In this document: positions 1 to 12,500 of the stretch, piece after piece
Layout: every line of letters starts with the position of its first letter
How positions within the stretch are numbered: the stretch's first letter is position 1
NCBI GenBank assembly: GCA_021432635.1
Contig: MU270073.1
Span: 1 to 64,000, forward strand
DNA: 64,000 nucleotides
Direction: 5' to 3'
Origin: Thozetella sp. PMI_491
Taxonomy: Eukaryota > Ascomycota > Sordariomycetes > Chaetosphaeriales > Chaetosphaeriaceae
The notes under the pieces: generated by a model
The model's input: the letters and a program-made list of their open reading frames with translations, nothing else
Databases searched by the model: none
Told to the model about the DNA's origin: nothing
Program-made: the position numbers and the translations under genes

Positions 1-3000
1 GGGGGGGATGCTTAGAACGAGTTGCGTTGCTATGCTAACAACATGCCCTGTTTCCAGCATCGACTCTTCCCTCAGGCGAAACTCCGAGGAAGAGATGGAT
101 GCGTAAATTCTGGCTAGAGGCTGATGACTGTGGGGCGAGGCCGCGGAGGCACAGTTCAGGCTAACCTTGACAACCGATGGAAGCGTGCCGATACTGATGA
201 CAGGTTAAGCCGAGTCAGCGCGGTTGGGGAAAGGCGTGAGGCCCGTGTTTGAGCGGTCACAAGCAAAGACAGAGAAAGTTGGCTAGCACGATATCCAGAA
301 CCCTGTGATGTCAAGCTCTTGGCTTTAAAGGGGGGGGCCAAAGCGAGGCAGCCGCGCCTGCTTCCTTTTAGCGCACCAAGTCGGAAGAGTATAGTAAAAG
401 CGGTCGAAGCAAGAGAAAGGGTGACCGAAAGGATATCGTCCCGGGCCGGGTTGATCGGTGATCGACGAAAAGAGGCATCACGGTAGCGGCGAGATCAACG
501 ACGGCGACGTGGGCGCTATTATAAGACGGCGCAGAGCCCTGGCGGGTCCTTTGCGCAGCGCTCCTGCCGCGCCCCCCTTTGGTTCTGGCAGGCAAGGAAA
601 AGCGGTCACCAGGCATTTCGACCCGACCGAGTAGCTCCATGCCGACCGAGCAAGGCCGCCACAACTTCCCGGTTTGGAGGGGGGTGTGCGGTTCGGACGG
701 GCGAAGATGGCATGCGGCCAAAGCCGGCGCGATGGTTCTCTCTGCGCCGACCGCGCCCAGGTGCCTCTTCTCCAAGGCTCATTTCTTTTTTTCCCTCTCT
801 CTCGCCTGGGGTCCCTTCTGCTCGAGGGACTTGCAGCAGACGGCTTGTTACAGCTTCGGCTAACTCTAACTACTTGATCTCTCGGATGAGTCTCTGGGCC
901 TCCCGCCCCGCCGGAGTCCGCATCTCACGCCAAAAGCCCAGGTGGCTGGACTATCCCGGTCGCCTTCACGGGTCCGTCGGCGGATGGCCTTCACGACCCG
1001 CCTCCCCGGGAACGAAGAGTCCCAGGTAGGTAAGATTGGCTGGCAGATCTCTGACGGGAAAGAGAAGTATGGGGCACGGGACTTCTTGCCTTGTCATGTA
1101 CAGGTCGGAACGGCTTGTCGTTGGATACCAGTATCCCTTCGTCATCAGACCGTGCAGCAATACTTCCCAGAGGCGTGAGGTGGGCCTTGGCCTCGGCGGA
1201 TTTGCAGAAAAAGAAAGGGTCGAGGCGCTAGTGCCCCAGGCTGCAGGCAGCCTTCTGAGCCTTTCCTGAACGTCTCCGCAGGGGACGACGTGGGAAGTAC
1301 TCTGTACGAGGAACAGAGAGTCGCGCAGAAGCGATTATGGGAAGGCTTGTATACGATGTCGGAACCCTGTATCCCTCCTCCTTCCCCCCTGGCGTGCCCC
1401 CCTTCCCCTGGCAACCCCTTGTGCTGAAAGAGGGGGGGAAACTGAAGGGAAAAAAAAAACTAAAAAACTATGTGGGTGTCTTACGTAGTAGAAAGCGCCG
1501 TTTTAACAAGCACAGTACCTCCAGGCGGGTCTCTTAGGGCAAGTGAGCTCAGAGCTCCCCGTGCCCTAATCTCCCGAAAGCAAAGCCATGAGAGACGAAG
1601 AAGGCCGCGGGCCTAGCCTCCAGCCCGGGAGTTCGACTAGTGCTACTCGCCCTAGCCAAGCCGTCTTCCGGAAAGACTGGCGTTGGTGTTGGCGGCATCT
1701 GCTTTTTGTGGTACATACAATAGTATATCGCACGGACATCCTTAGTAGCAGATGGCATGAGGCAAGAGGCCCCACGTAGGCAACGGGCGGACCGGGGGAG
1801 GCTTGCGTGGGGGTCTCGAGGATGCATCAGGATCCTCGACACCATCGAATCGACTGCAGATTGGGGGGCGCCCTTAAGTAATTTTGCGGGGTTTCCGACC
1901 TGGTCTCCGTGCAACACTGCCGTCATGGAAGTTTCTTCGACGTACAGAGATGCGGCGCTCGCCCCAGGAACCGGCTCTCGCGACGTTTCTAGATGGAAGG
2001 AGTGGCTTCCTTGGCACATATACATGATGATGCGCGCCCAGGCCTTGCAGACTTTGCACCTTGCATCTCGGTTTTGCCCTTCGCTCCTGCTCCTCTTCTC
2101 CTCTTCGAATCGTCCACATGTCTGCATCCCATCCCCTCAAAAAGCAATGAGCTGGCGCTATGGCTTTTGGTGAGGGCCCCGGCCACCCCCCAGCTGGCGT
2201 CGTACTTAGGCGCATGCAAGAGGCTGCATCGCGCAGATTGTGCATGGCCACCTGAGCAGATAGGGCATGGTGCCCGCTGCTTTCGTTGACCGAGGGCTTC
2301 CAGGGCCACCGAGAGCTGGTTCTTGCGGCATGCGAGAGCCTTCTAGCGCAGCCAAACGCGGAGGAGAGCCCTGGAGGCCGGCCAATCGAGAGCCTCGCCT
2401 CTCCCCCCTCCCGGGACGTCGACCTGATACATGCGCACCAGGCGCTTTTTCCAGCCACCACCTCGACTCTTGTACCTAGTCGTCGCAACAAATTTTGACG
2501 AGATGCTCCCCGGAAAGTCAGCGGCAAGGGCTCGTGTTGGGTAAGTCGTGCCAGTGCACCCGCGCCGGGTCCCTGAGAGTCGCAACCCTGCTTGTAGCAA
2601 GGGCGCCGTCAGATGCCCTGCTCTCGCCTTGCAGAAGTTGAGCGTCTGCAATATGTACTGTAGTATCACGACCGTGGGTCGAGCTGAGTGACAGCAGCTG
2701 ATGCCACAGAAAGAGCCCTGTCCGTCTGTTCCTAGCCTGGCACTCACGGTTTCCTGGGTCACGCCACAACACCTGATGATGCCTCTCGGATCGGGGGTTT
2801 ATCGGATGGCCATGTGGCTGCGACTACTACTGTTTCCGAGAACGACACGACGGGACCCTGGCCGCTGCGTTCCACTGCATTGCCGTTGGGACGTTGTGAC
2901 CTCCAGAAGCAGTGCAACCTGATGGCCGAGGGTTTATCCTCTCGGGGGGCCAGCTAATTACACGGTGAGAGTAACAACGCCATTCCGCAGCCGCTGGGCC

Positions 3001-6000
3001 TCGCAGATACGGGGCCCACAGCCGGGGATATGCCATGCAGCTTCTTCAGCCATGGCCACGCCCGACATAGAGCTTCCAAGTCTCCTAGCCCAGTGGGGGG
3101 AAGCCTCCTCCTCCTTGCACTGCTCGGGAAGGGCCGCCTGCATGGTGATCTTGCCACTAAAGAGACCGCCTGTCCTCCGCAAGACAAGGCGTTGGTAAGG
3201 CTTGGGAGTTGCGGTCCAGACAGCGAGATTATGTCCCGGCAAGCCTGCGTACGCCAACGCCATCGGGTTGGGATGCTCTCGGGGCATCTTGAGCACCTGG
3301 CTCATGGAGCCTGCCCCACGTGGGGACGCCTATTTTCGCCCGACGGCCTGCCCGGGGCGGCTACTGGACCCGACACCCACCTCCCTGAGAGAGGCGAGCA
3401 ACCTCGTTCGTCCGTCGGTCACAAGATCAACAATGACCTCTCGGTCTGGCTCCGTCCCATTCCGCACCATCCTAGCCATCAGCGGGGCCGGTCCGGTGTT
3501 TGCTAGAAGGGCCGGCCCAGCCGAGATGGCCGGCATGGCCACTGTCTATCCATACTGTGGCCACTGTCTCCTGGGCGCCAGCAGCAGCTGAGGAAAAAGC
3601 AAGCATTCCTCTGCGCCAAGCAGCCCGCCTCCTCCACGAACCTGCAGTTTAGAGACCAAGGCAAGCCTCACCCCTGATCCCCGCCACCAAACGGAGCCTC
3701 CCCCATAACTGTCTCCGGTCCGTCGTATGGTAGGCTGAGCCCTTGGCTCGTAGTTACCAACAGGCCTAGACCGCCGATGTGACAGGCGTCCCACGCTGCC
3801 AGGGGTCGTCTCTCGGGACCCATCCATGCTCTTCACCGACGACCAAGAAGGCAGCGCGTCACTCGACACCAAAGCTTTTGTTTCCTTTCCTCGTCGATGA
3901 CACTAGTCTAGTTCCCCCACGCATCGATGCCCAACCTGGAAACCTCGAGGGCGACTACCGCCGCGGGTAATCGTTCAAGGTATCTGTGTCGATGGCGTAT
4001 TCATTATGTCACTATTTCAGCTGCTAGGGGGGTCGCTTTCGCATCCCCGACGGAAGAGCTCGGGAAGGATTTTTGGCAAAGGTGCTCCAGCTCTGGAGTA
4101 GTCGCGTGGCCCTTCCATATCTGTGTCGGCCTGCAGTCTCCCGAAAGGAGGGAGCCGCCTCCGGGAATAATAGCAGGGCCTCTCGCCAAGCTTGGTGCTG
4201 AGCGAGGCTCTAGCCCTCGATTTCATGACGGCTTCCGGGAGGGGGGTCTTGGCCCGGGTACTTTGGTCCGCTGCATTAGGGGGTAAGAAACAAGTTGGTG
4301 TCAGGCGGAGGTTGTTGTGGTCTGGTTGACGCCTAGATTCATACTCAGAGTCGTGTGCCTCTCCGTGTTTTGTCTGGTAAGCCAGCCAGTTAACGTTTTC
4401 TATTCATCGATCCATGCTTCCTTCTCTGATACCTGTTGGTCTTGTCCTTTTCAGGTCTTGAAAGTCCTCAAAACGATACTCATAAGTGGCATCAGTAGCT
4501 GCAAGGCGCTATGTACTAGCTAGATGCCTCGCACAAGTTCTGGACGGTGTTACAGATCAGCCAGGGCTGACAAACACACAGGGGCGCAGATAACAGTGTT
4601 GGGTCGATTCCACAGATAGCTGTTGTTAATCTATGACCTATACCTACTCTAGTCCTTCGTGCCCTCTACAAATTGACATAGCTATTCCCGTCTCTCTCAT
4701 GCACTCCAATGCATACAGGTCAGTGGCCCGGCCAGCTGGAACCCAACCTTTCGGAAGAATAGATTGACCAGCGTGTTTCGCTGTAAATTCGGATGGGTAT
4801 TGTGCATCACGGTAACTGACGAGGCAACAGCATATAATCAAACGCCATGGTACGTTTCTTCCGTCAGCCGTGGCGCTGACATCGCGTACGTCCTCATAAC
4901 TGTGGGGGGGGGGTAAGGGGGTAGGTTGCGAGTCACGGCGCTCCCGTCTTGGTAGTTGTTGCATCTCTGCATTGCTTATGGATGGGTAATGAGCCTGACC
5001 GGTGAGAAGGGGCGACGTCTTGGGCCACCGAAGGTCAAATGGTACGCGGGGAGAAAGGTCTAGACCACGACCACTCCCGCGTCTGCGCCAGCCCCATGCC
5101 TGGTGAGCAACAAGCAATTAATTTGCCACTGCCGTAACTGTTACCGAAGCTAGACTGATTAGTTTCCTAAGGGCACTCAAGTTATCACAAGACTCTCCAG
5201 AAGTTCCGTTGCTCCACCTCGTGGGTTCCAACAGCGGACACTGTTACGGGAAACTACAAGCGAGGACATGACGAGATACACTCCCTTCCGACCGGCGGCA
5301 TAGCTCGCCGGAGACCATCGATCTGGGCCAAGAGATCCATAAGATTAAGGAAATTTGGTAGACGGTGACTCCTTTTCTAATGGCCATTCCAGGGCCATCG
5401 ATATTTCTCTACTGGACATTGCGCCATGGCGTCGGCTCCCCCCTCTCCCACACCACCATCTCTGGAGAGGCAACAAGGCGCCATTAGGGCATGGCTGGGC
5501 AGTCCAGGTCCTCGATTTATGTGAATGTCACGAAATGCAGTTTTGAGGCTGGAGAGTATCTGGGTGAGGGACCCTGCTCGAGCCGGTATTCGGACCGAAC
5601 GCGCGCTGAGCTCAGGCCGACCTTGCCCCAGCCCTCGGTAACGAAAAGTATCCCAAGGTGACAATGCGCGGTATCTTCTCGCCCGATGAAGCGAGGTAAC
5701 CTCACAGGGATTTAGGGCCCCTCTAGCCTTCTTGCTTCTCTCGACATGTGCTCCTCAGCCCCTGATAGCTCACCTTGCCCCTATCGACTCGCCGCTTCCG
5801 TGACCACCAAGATGCCCCTCGTCGTGCCATAGTTAATTTAGATTCGCTCTCTATTCTACGTAATGTAGCATCACTGTGCGTGTCCCACTAGCAGGCGCTC
5901 CTGTGGGCCAACGGCCAATCTCCGTGGCTAGGTAGAGACCGTCGGGTTGTGTTCAGATCCAACTACAGCCCTTCCCGTGGTCCCGGCCTCCAACTATCCA

Positions 6001-7220
6001 TCTTGACGGCTGTGATATCTCAATATATCGAGAAGGGAAGAGTTTTTGTCCAAATACCTTTACCCTGGGGAACATCCCACAGGTCCTGGTGGTCTAGGCA
6101 AAGAAGGAGTATCTGGCGAAGGCTAGCCTCCCATAGCATCACCCCCTAGGACGCCCGCAATGGCCCTTCCAGCTTAGGTAAACATAGGGGACTACAAACG
6201 GATCGTGAATGGCCGTGCCAGCGTCAAGGCCCAGGTCAAGCTTTCCGTACCTGGGCCATGATGCGAGGGTGGCAGCACACAAGCAAGGCAATCAACTCTT
6301 CACTTGGTGGTTACTCGAAAGTATTGTTTAACACCATTCATTCCACTAGCCAGAGGCTACGTAGATACATACAACTGCCTCCTGCATCCCATACAGCGGC
6401 CCTAACGGGCTCGCACACCATCCATTAGGATTCAGACAACAATTACAACATCAACCAACCACTACCACACCTTACACCTTTTCTTAGCTAAGCCGCAGCC
6501 TAGCCAGTAGATCCCCCTCCCCCTTTCTTAGACCTGGAAGCCACCCTGGGATATACCGTCAGGTGAGTTCCAACGAGCAGCTTTTCAACCAATGACTCGG
6601 GATATAAAGACGGACCAAGCCCGGGTCGCCAATGCCAGTACCAGATGCCAGCGTGAAGGGAAAAAAAAAGCTCCAAAATGTACATGGACGAGAGACGAGA
6701 AATCGATAGGAACCGTCGAGGTGCATATGTGCAGATATATGTCGACAAAAAGTATGGAAACAAGTAGATGATCCTGCGCCGAGCTGATGCGGGATGGAGG
6801 ATAGTGAAAGGGACGGCGCCTCAGGAGCGAGGCAGCCGGGAGTAAAGTGGATGAGTTAAGGAGGGTGGGAATGATATACACGTCGTAGTGTGGTGTGTGG
6901 GTATGGCGCATAGGCGCCGCAAAGGGGTGAAACTTTTGTTCGTGTGTGAGAGACCATCTGGCGGCAACTCCCTTAAGACAGGGGCAGCGACAGATGCGCG
7001 CGTCTAATGTATATCCATGGCGTAGGCCGGACCGTAGTAGTGTAGCAGAGACAAGCAGCAGGTGGACTCCAAAAACTCTTTATCGGGGTATAAGCGATTG
7101 ACACGAAGATTGAGCAGTCATTAATGCGTCGTCATGAGGTGATTCATGGTGAAGTGTGTTTTTGGAACGAGGCGAGAGCGCCCGACGAGTTGGCGGCGCG
7201 AAGAAGGGTGACAACAGGAC
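1..7220. other. Gene-free GC-rich interval
   Basis: I see no gene I can support in these 7.2 kb. The open frames are short (under about 220 codons), overlap each other on both strands, and show no recognisable domain, signal peptide plus body, or spliced continuation. Homopolymer runs occur, including an A-rich stretch near 1450-1470 and G runs near 4910. A gene made only of short exons, or a noncoding RNA, cannot be excluded without transcript data. Confidence 0.5.
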
Positions 7221-9521
7221 TTAGAGGCGAGGACCATCCCCCAGATTCAACCAGCTCATGTCGCTGGAGGTCGAGGCCATAGCTAGCTGTGGCTGCTGGC
7301 TTACTCCGGTCGGGGGTCGGCTCGGGGCGTATGGAGGTTGGTTTGGAGGTGCTGCTCGTGACGGGGCCAGCGGCGTGAAGCTGCTGTAGAAGCTGCTCGC
7401 CGTCGTGGCCCGGTCGGCACCCCACGGCTTGTTGGCGGCCGTCGGATCCCACGCCTCGTGAACGGAGGTAGGGATACCACTGGAGTAGCCCGAACGGTCA
7501 CTGCCTGCGCTCACTGGTCGCTCGATGTGGCCACTCATGCCTTCGTGCCTGCCTGCTTTGAACTGGGTGATGGTAGGGCTTCCCGAGTTCACCCGGCTGA
7601 AGGATGCCCGTGGCTCGTATACATTGAGAGGAGGTACAGTGGCACTGTCCTGAGTGATCCTGTGCGGGTCGCTATAGTTGCTCCCATCCGAGTCCTTGGT
7701 TGTCCGCCGAGAGTCCTGGTTATTCTTGTTTCCGTAGCCCAAAATGTTCAGCGCCGATCCTCCAGACCAGTAGCGGTTCCATCCGGAGCTGCGCCGTGTG
7801 CTATCCTCGCGGTCGATGGCGGCAGCAGCGGCGGGAGGACGCGGACGAGGCTTCGCCGTATCAGCGGCGAATGAGACACCTCTGTCGTCTCGCGTCTCTG
7901 GCCGGGGCGGGGGAAGGCCGATCTCCTGTGTAGGTTGGATCATGGGCTTGCTAATTGTGCTCTTGAACGCCCGGAAGGTGCTATCACCCGAGTCACGCCT
8001 GCTGTTGTTACTTGGGTTGCGGGCAACGCCTCCTGGCCCATTCTGTCCCTTGTTTCCGTTCGCGCGTCCCATAAGAATGGCCATCGAGGAAAATGAGCCT
8101 TGAGAGTCTTGCTGCTGATGTCCTCGGAAGGTGCTCAGGCCGGGGCTGTGAGGGAAGCTGTCGCTCGCGAAACCAATGGCGTCCTTCTCGTTGGATGAAA
8201 CACCGCTTGCTCGTCGTGCATGTCCAGCCTCCATATGAGCCTGTCGCTTCTTCTTTCTCATGACACAGAAGTAGAGGAGAGCAAGGATCAAGCCCACGCC
8301 GGCGATGGAACCCAAGACGGCGCCTAGGATAGCCTGTGTGCTGGTCCCTTCGATAGGCGAGGATGAAGTAGAGCTCTGGGAGCCGTTACCGAGGGCAGCG
8401 GGGGTGGTGGTTGCAGAAGCCGATGTTGTCGCAGGCACAGTTGTCGAAGCCGCAGGCGTTGACGTTGCGGTTTCTAATGTAGTGGCCGAGGACGAGCTGC
8501 TGAAGTCGGCTGCGAAGACCTTTTGCTCGGCGAACCGGGCAGTAGCGTTTTCCCATCCGTTTTGCCTGCCGTCGAAAATGCAGAGAACGTCTTGCGTGTT
8601 TCCGCCAGCAATTACCACCACGCCATCTGAGTCTTCAGCCACTGCGTAGTTGGACCGCGTGGCGGTCGGGGCCAGCGTCGAGTTGTACCCGGGCCAGCTG
8701 TCCGCCGTCAGCGTTTGGACGTCCACCCTCTTCTCTTTCGCTTGCTCTCGCTTCGTGATAGCGACTGCGTTGCGGACCGGTGTGCCATTTCCATCAACTA
8801 GCTGCACCCGTTCTACCTTGTTGGGCGCTACCGTCATGTCGAAAGTGTATAGGTTCTTGCATCCGTCGTCACCCTTGACCAACGCGGCCTTCACCGCCGA
8901 GATGTCTTTGGGCAGTGGCACCGCGAGCGATGCTCCCGAGTCCACCCATGACGAGACCGGGCTGAAGACCATAACCTGGGTGTTGGTGGTGCTTCCGCCA
9001 ATGAAGACGGCCTGGTCGTTCGACCACGGCATCAAGATCGGGTTAATGGCAGGCGGAGCGATCGACTCGAAGGCGGTGACCTCGAAGGGTGCCGACGCGC
9101 TAATCGTGAAGGTCTGTGTCGAGGGATTTTGCGAACCATCCTGAGCGCCGGCGTACATAAGAATAGAGTCGGAAGCGTTCAGGTAGGTGGCGCCGTGCCA
9201 CAACCTATCCTGAGTCACCACCGATGTAGGCGTGATCGACTCCCATTTCCCCGTCGCATAGGTGAACTTCTGCAGGCCCTTGTAGTCTGCTGTCTCTCCT
9301 TTCCCTCCAACCACGTAAAACCCTGCCTGCTGGGCGTTGGCCGGAGTCGATCCGACGCAGACGCCTCCCGTCACCTTCTCCCCTTGGGGCAATTGGGTCC
9401 AATTGCCGCCTGCCGATAGCGGTAATGCCTGGAAGGCAGCAGTCGAATATGTGTAGAGTGTGTTGTTAAAGATAACAGAGCACACGTTATCCAGCGCGAC
9501 TGGCGGCTGGGGAAGAGGCAT
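7221..9521 (-). CDS. Kelch/galactose-oxidase-like single-pass membrane protein
   Basis: Intronless 766-residue protein. Residues 1-340 look like a beta-propeller, with repeated Gly-Gly blades such as FYVVGGKGE (about 68-76), VFIGGSTTN (172-180) and VVVIAGGN (301-308). A Ser/Thr-rich, probably O-glycosylated stalk follows (341-395). One transmembrane helix at about 397-420 is followed by the basic stop-transfer MRKKKR. The remaining 340 residues form a low-complexity Ser/Pro/Arg-rich cytoplasmic tail. I recall that relatives in filamentous fungi are often labelled 'pre-mRNA splicing factor CLF1'; nothing here supports that, because true Clf1 is a HAT-repeat protein. The start MPLPQPPV lacks a classical signal peptide, so the TM helix probably acts as signal anchor, or a short upstream exon is missing. 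A sensor or cell-surface role is inference only. Confidence 0.8.
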   Translation of the reverse strand: MPLPQPPVALDNVCSVIFNNTLYTYSTAAFQALPLSAGGNWTQLPQGEKVTGGVCVGSTPANAQQAGFYVVGGKGETADYKGLQKFTYATGKWESITPTSVVTQDRLWHGATYLNASDSILMYAGAQDGSQNPSTQTFTISASAPFEVTAFESIAPPAINPILMPWSNDQAVFIGGSTTNTQVMVFSPVSSWVDSGASLAVPLPKDISAVKAALVKGDDGCKNLYTFDMTVAPNKVERVQLVDGNGTPVRNAVAITKREQAKEKRVDVQTLTADSWPGYNSTLAPTATRSNYAVAEDSDGVVVIAGGNTQDVLCIFDGRQNGWENATARFAEQKVFAADFSSSSSATTLETATSTPAASTTVPATTSASATTTPAALGNGSQSSTSSSPIEGTSTQAILGAVLGSIAGVGLILALLYFCVMRKKKRQAHMEAGHARRASGVSSNEKDAIGFASDSFPHSPGLSTFRGHQQQDSQGSFSSMAILMGRANGNKGQNGPGGVARNPSNNSRRDSGDSTFRAFKSTISKPMIQPTQEIGLPPPRPETRDDRGVSFAADTAKPRPRPPAAAAAIDREDSTRRSSGWNRYWSGGSALNILGYGNKNNQDSRRTTKDSDGSNYSDPHRITQDSATVPPLNVYEPRASFSRVNSGSPTITQFKAGRHEGMSGHIERPVSAGSDRSGYSSGIPTSVHEAWDPTAANKPWGADRATTASSFYSSFTPLAPSRAAPPNQPPYAPSRPPTGVSQQPQLAMASTSSDMSWLNLGDGPRL

Positions 9522-12500
9522 GGTGCCGACGCTTCCTCAGTGAGTCCCGCGAGACGCTGGTGACCAGTCTTGTTGATGTCCAACAACCCTTCAAAAGGGA
9601 AATCGCTGCGATGATATTCAACCCAGTCACTGCGACATGTCGGGAGTAGAAGCCTGCTGAAGTTCGAGAAACGTTTCGAGAGCTGGGGTAACAATGCTGT
9701 GCAATGCTGCCAGGAAGAGTCGAGCGAGGCGGTGCAAGGTGAGCGATAAGAGTTGACCCTGACAGCGGCGAGACGTCCGGTAGGTTAAACAAGATAGTTC
9801 TGAAACCCAGAGAATCTGTTCGAGCTCAACGGCGTGTAGGCTGAAGAGAAAGGACAGGGTCTCGCCCAGATAGCAGAGCAAGCAGGCCGCCTGATGGGGA
9901 GGGCCCGTGGAGTTGGAATACAAACAATCCTTCGTAAAAAGTCCGGCACGGGAGGTCCTTCCCAGCACGACGACAACGTCTGGCCTGGTGATGAGAGGAC
10001 GCGAGCGAAGAGGTTCCAAATGGAGAATTCGTGAGAGTGCCGGACCCGTCGGTGTACCGAAGCAAAATGATCTACAGAACAAACTTTGGTTTGTTTCTGT
10101 TTGCCCGTCGATCGAGAGGACTGGAGAAACAGGGTTGGCCTACTTCTGAGGGAGTTGGTGTCGCAGGACGACGTGGGTGCCCGCTGGGGCTCAAAGGGGA
10201 CGGACGGCCGGCACGAGCGACCTGGCCTGGTGTGTGTCGGAGTCTCTGCCTGGCCCCCTGGTCGAAGATTAATGAAGCGAAGATATAGTGGGTGGGTAAC
10301 GCCGTCGTGTCATACGAGGCTTGGACTCGTCGTTGCAATCGCTACCAAGTGCTGTTGCGAAATCTTGGCCACGGGCGCTGAAAGGGGGGGGAGGGGTTGC
10401 CTCTATCCACACACGCTCGCGAGGTTGGATCGAATTGGTCGTGTCAAGTCGTGTCGTGTCGCGAAGGTGATCGAGGTCAAATTCCAGAGAAGGAGAGGGA
10501 AGAATTCAGATTACACACGCCGCCTGCGCAGACTCCTTTCGCATACACGAAGAAGGGGGAGGAGCTCTCGACCGGGAGAGACGAACCAAGTACGAGGAGG
10601 GAGATGGGGCGATGCAGGCGGCCCCGGTCACCCTCAGCAGCAAAGAACAAACCCTGGCCCACGAGAGATTGGAAGAACGGCGAAGAGGTTGAGGGCCGGA
10701 CGTGACATCGGGAGAGGCCAGGCAGGTACCCTGGAACAGGGGCGGGAGCCGGGGCGATTGGGCGAATGGCCGAGAGGAAAGAGGGTCCGAGCAGGCACAT
10801 CCTGGTCCTCAGGAGTAGCTCCCCGGAATGTGCTACTTTGGTGAGTGGTGGGCGGAGCAGCGTAAGCCGATGTAACTCTTTTGTCCAGGGTACATGCAGG
10901 TCTCCTCTGTGGCTGGTTGGTCCGACCTTGGCGCAGTCTGCGCGGAAGAGCTAAAAAGGGGGTCTTAGGCCCCATGGGTCCCAAAAAGAAAGGACCCCTC
11001 GCCGGGGGGGTTTCTTTCATAACGGCCACAGTGGTCTAAGGATAGTGCCGTGGTGTTGTGCTTTGTGCTTTGTGCAACACGGTTGGATGCACCCACGCAG
11101 CATTGCAGCAACAGCTCGTCGTCCTTTGTGTTCAGCTGGCACCTGGCTACAGAGCGCTGCCCCCTCCTTGTGTCCCCTGATTCCCTTCGTCTTCTTCTTC
11201 TCCCGTCATCTAGCCCCTTCCTCTCCCTCCTCCCCCCGCCGAGAGTCCTGCGTGCATCGCCCTCGTATCCTCACTCAGTAGGTAGAAAGATGGGCACGCG
11301 CACACTGCCGAAATCTCAGGTCGGATCTAGACGCGGTGTGGTGAGAATGATTCGCTAGAAGGCTACCCTTCGGCCGATCAGCTCATCTCCTAGCAGGCGA
11401 CGCGCTCGTGTGATTGATTCGTAGATCCCAGGCGCTATTGACTTGTGCAAGCCGCTCATAAGTGTGTGCACATCTCTTTCTGTCCCTGTTTCCTCCTCGG
11501 GCGAGCGAGAGCCAAGCAACCCAAGCAGCAGCCAAGTCCGCTCTCAGGCTTCGAAGCGGGGGGTGGCCAGTGGTACTCTGTCTGAAACAAGTGGAGCACA
11601 CCTGGTTGCCACTGCCTGCCCCTGAACTAGTTGCCAGTCAAGCTTAGTGCAACTGTAGAAGCGAGACAGGAGCGCACGCTAGTCTGCATTCAGAAGCCTG
11701 TGCCTCCACGCCATTCGCCAGCCTCCACGCGTGTTGGCGGCGCCAACGTGTGTTTATGGCTGCTGATCTGTACAAACCACTGGCGCATTCGTTCGACTGG
11801 AGGAAATTGGCCCTGGTGTGATGTCGAAAGTTAAAAGCCTTTGGCCGCTGGCTATGATGTCAATGAAGCCAGAGAGAAGAGGATGGCCCTGGTGATCGGT
11901 GTAAGCCATTGCTTTCCTCAACGGTCTGCGAAGCTGGGTACTGAGCGATAGCCCGCCACTTCCATTGCATCGCTCGTACGCGAGGCGCCAAGGTAGCATA
12001 GCGCTGCACGCTCAGAAACACACCGCTGTGGTTTGCAGAGCCATGCATGCCCGGACGGTACCACCTAAGCCAGCGGGCTTACACGCATTTTCACTCCAAA
12101 TTGGAGCGCTATGCCCGGCTGTCTCCGTACGGCGTTGAGGAGGGGCGCAATACCACTTCAGCTCCTTCTCCCAGTGAAAATTATACGAGGACTCTTTTTT
12201 TGCTACTGTACCACCCCGTAATGCCGAGGGAAAAAAAGAAGCAGGTGCTGCAGCGCTGCAGGCTGGGCTGACAGGCCGCCCCTTCTCCAATCCCTATCGC
12301 TGCCTAGACAGACCCTTCTTGGGAATTTTTAGCCGGGATAGGAGAAAGAGCTGAACTCCTTCGAAGGTCGTCCGTGCCCAAGCCGGTCTACCCCTCAAGC
12401 CCATCCGTTCCAGCTAATCTGGGACGCCCTCTTGGCACTAGAAGGATGGGAAAGCGCATCGCCTTGCTTCTTTTCAAGCTCGAGTCGCCGCCCTTTGAGA

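Noticed and set aside
10086-10844. 252-codon plus-strand frame upstream of the kelch gene
   Set aside because: Arg/Gly-rich translation of GC-rich DNA, overlapped by other open frames, no domain and no splice support.
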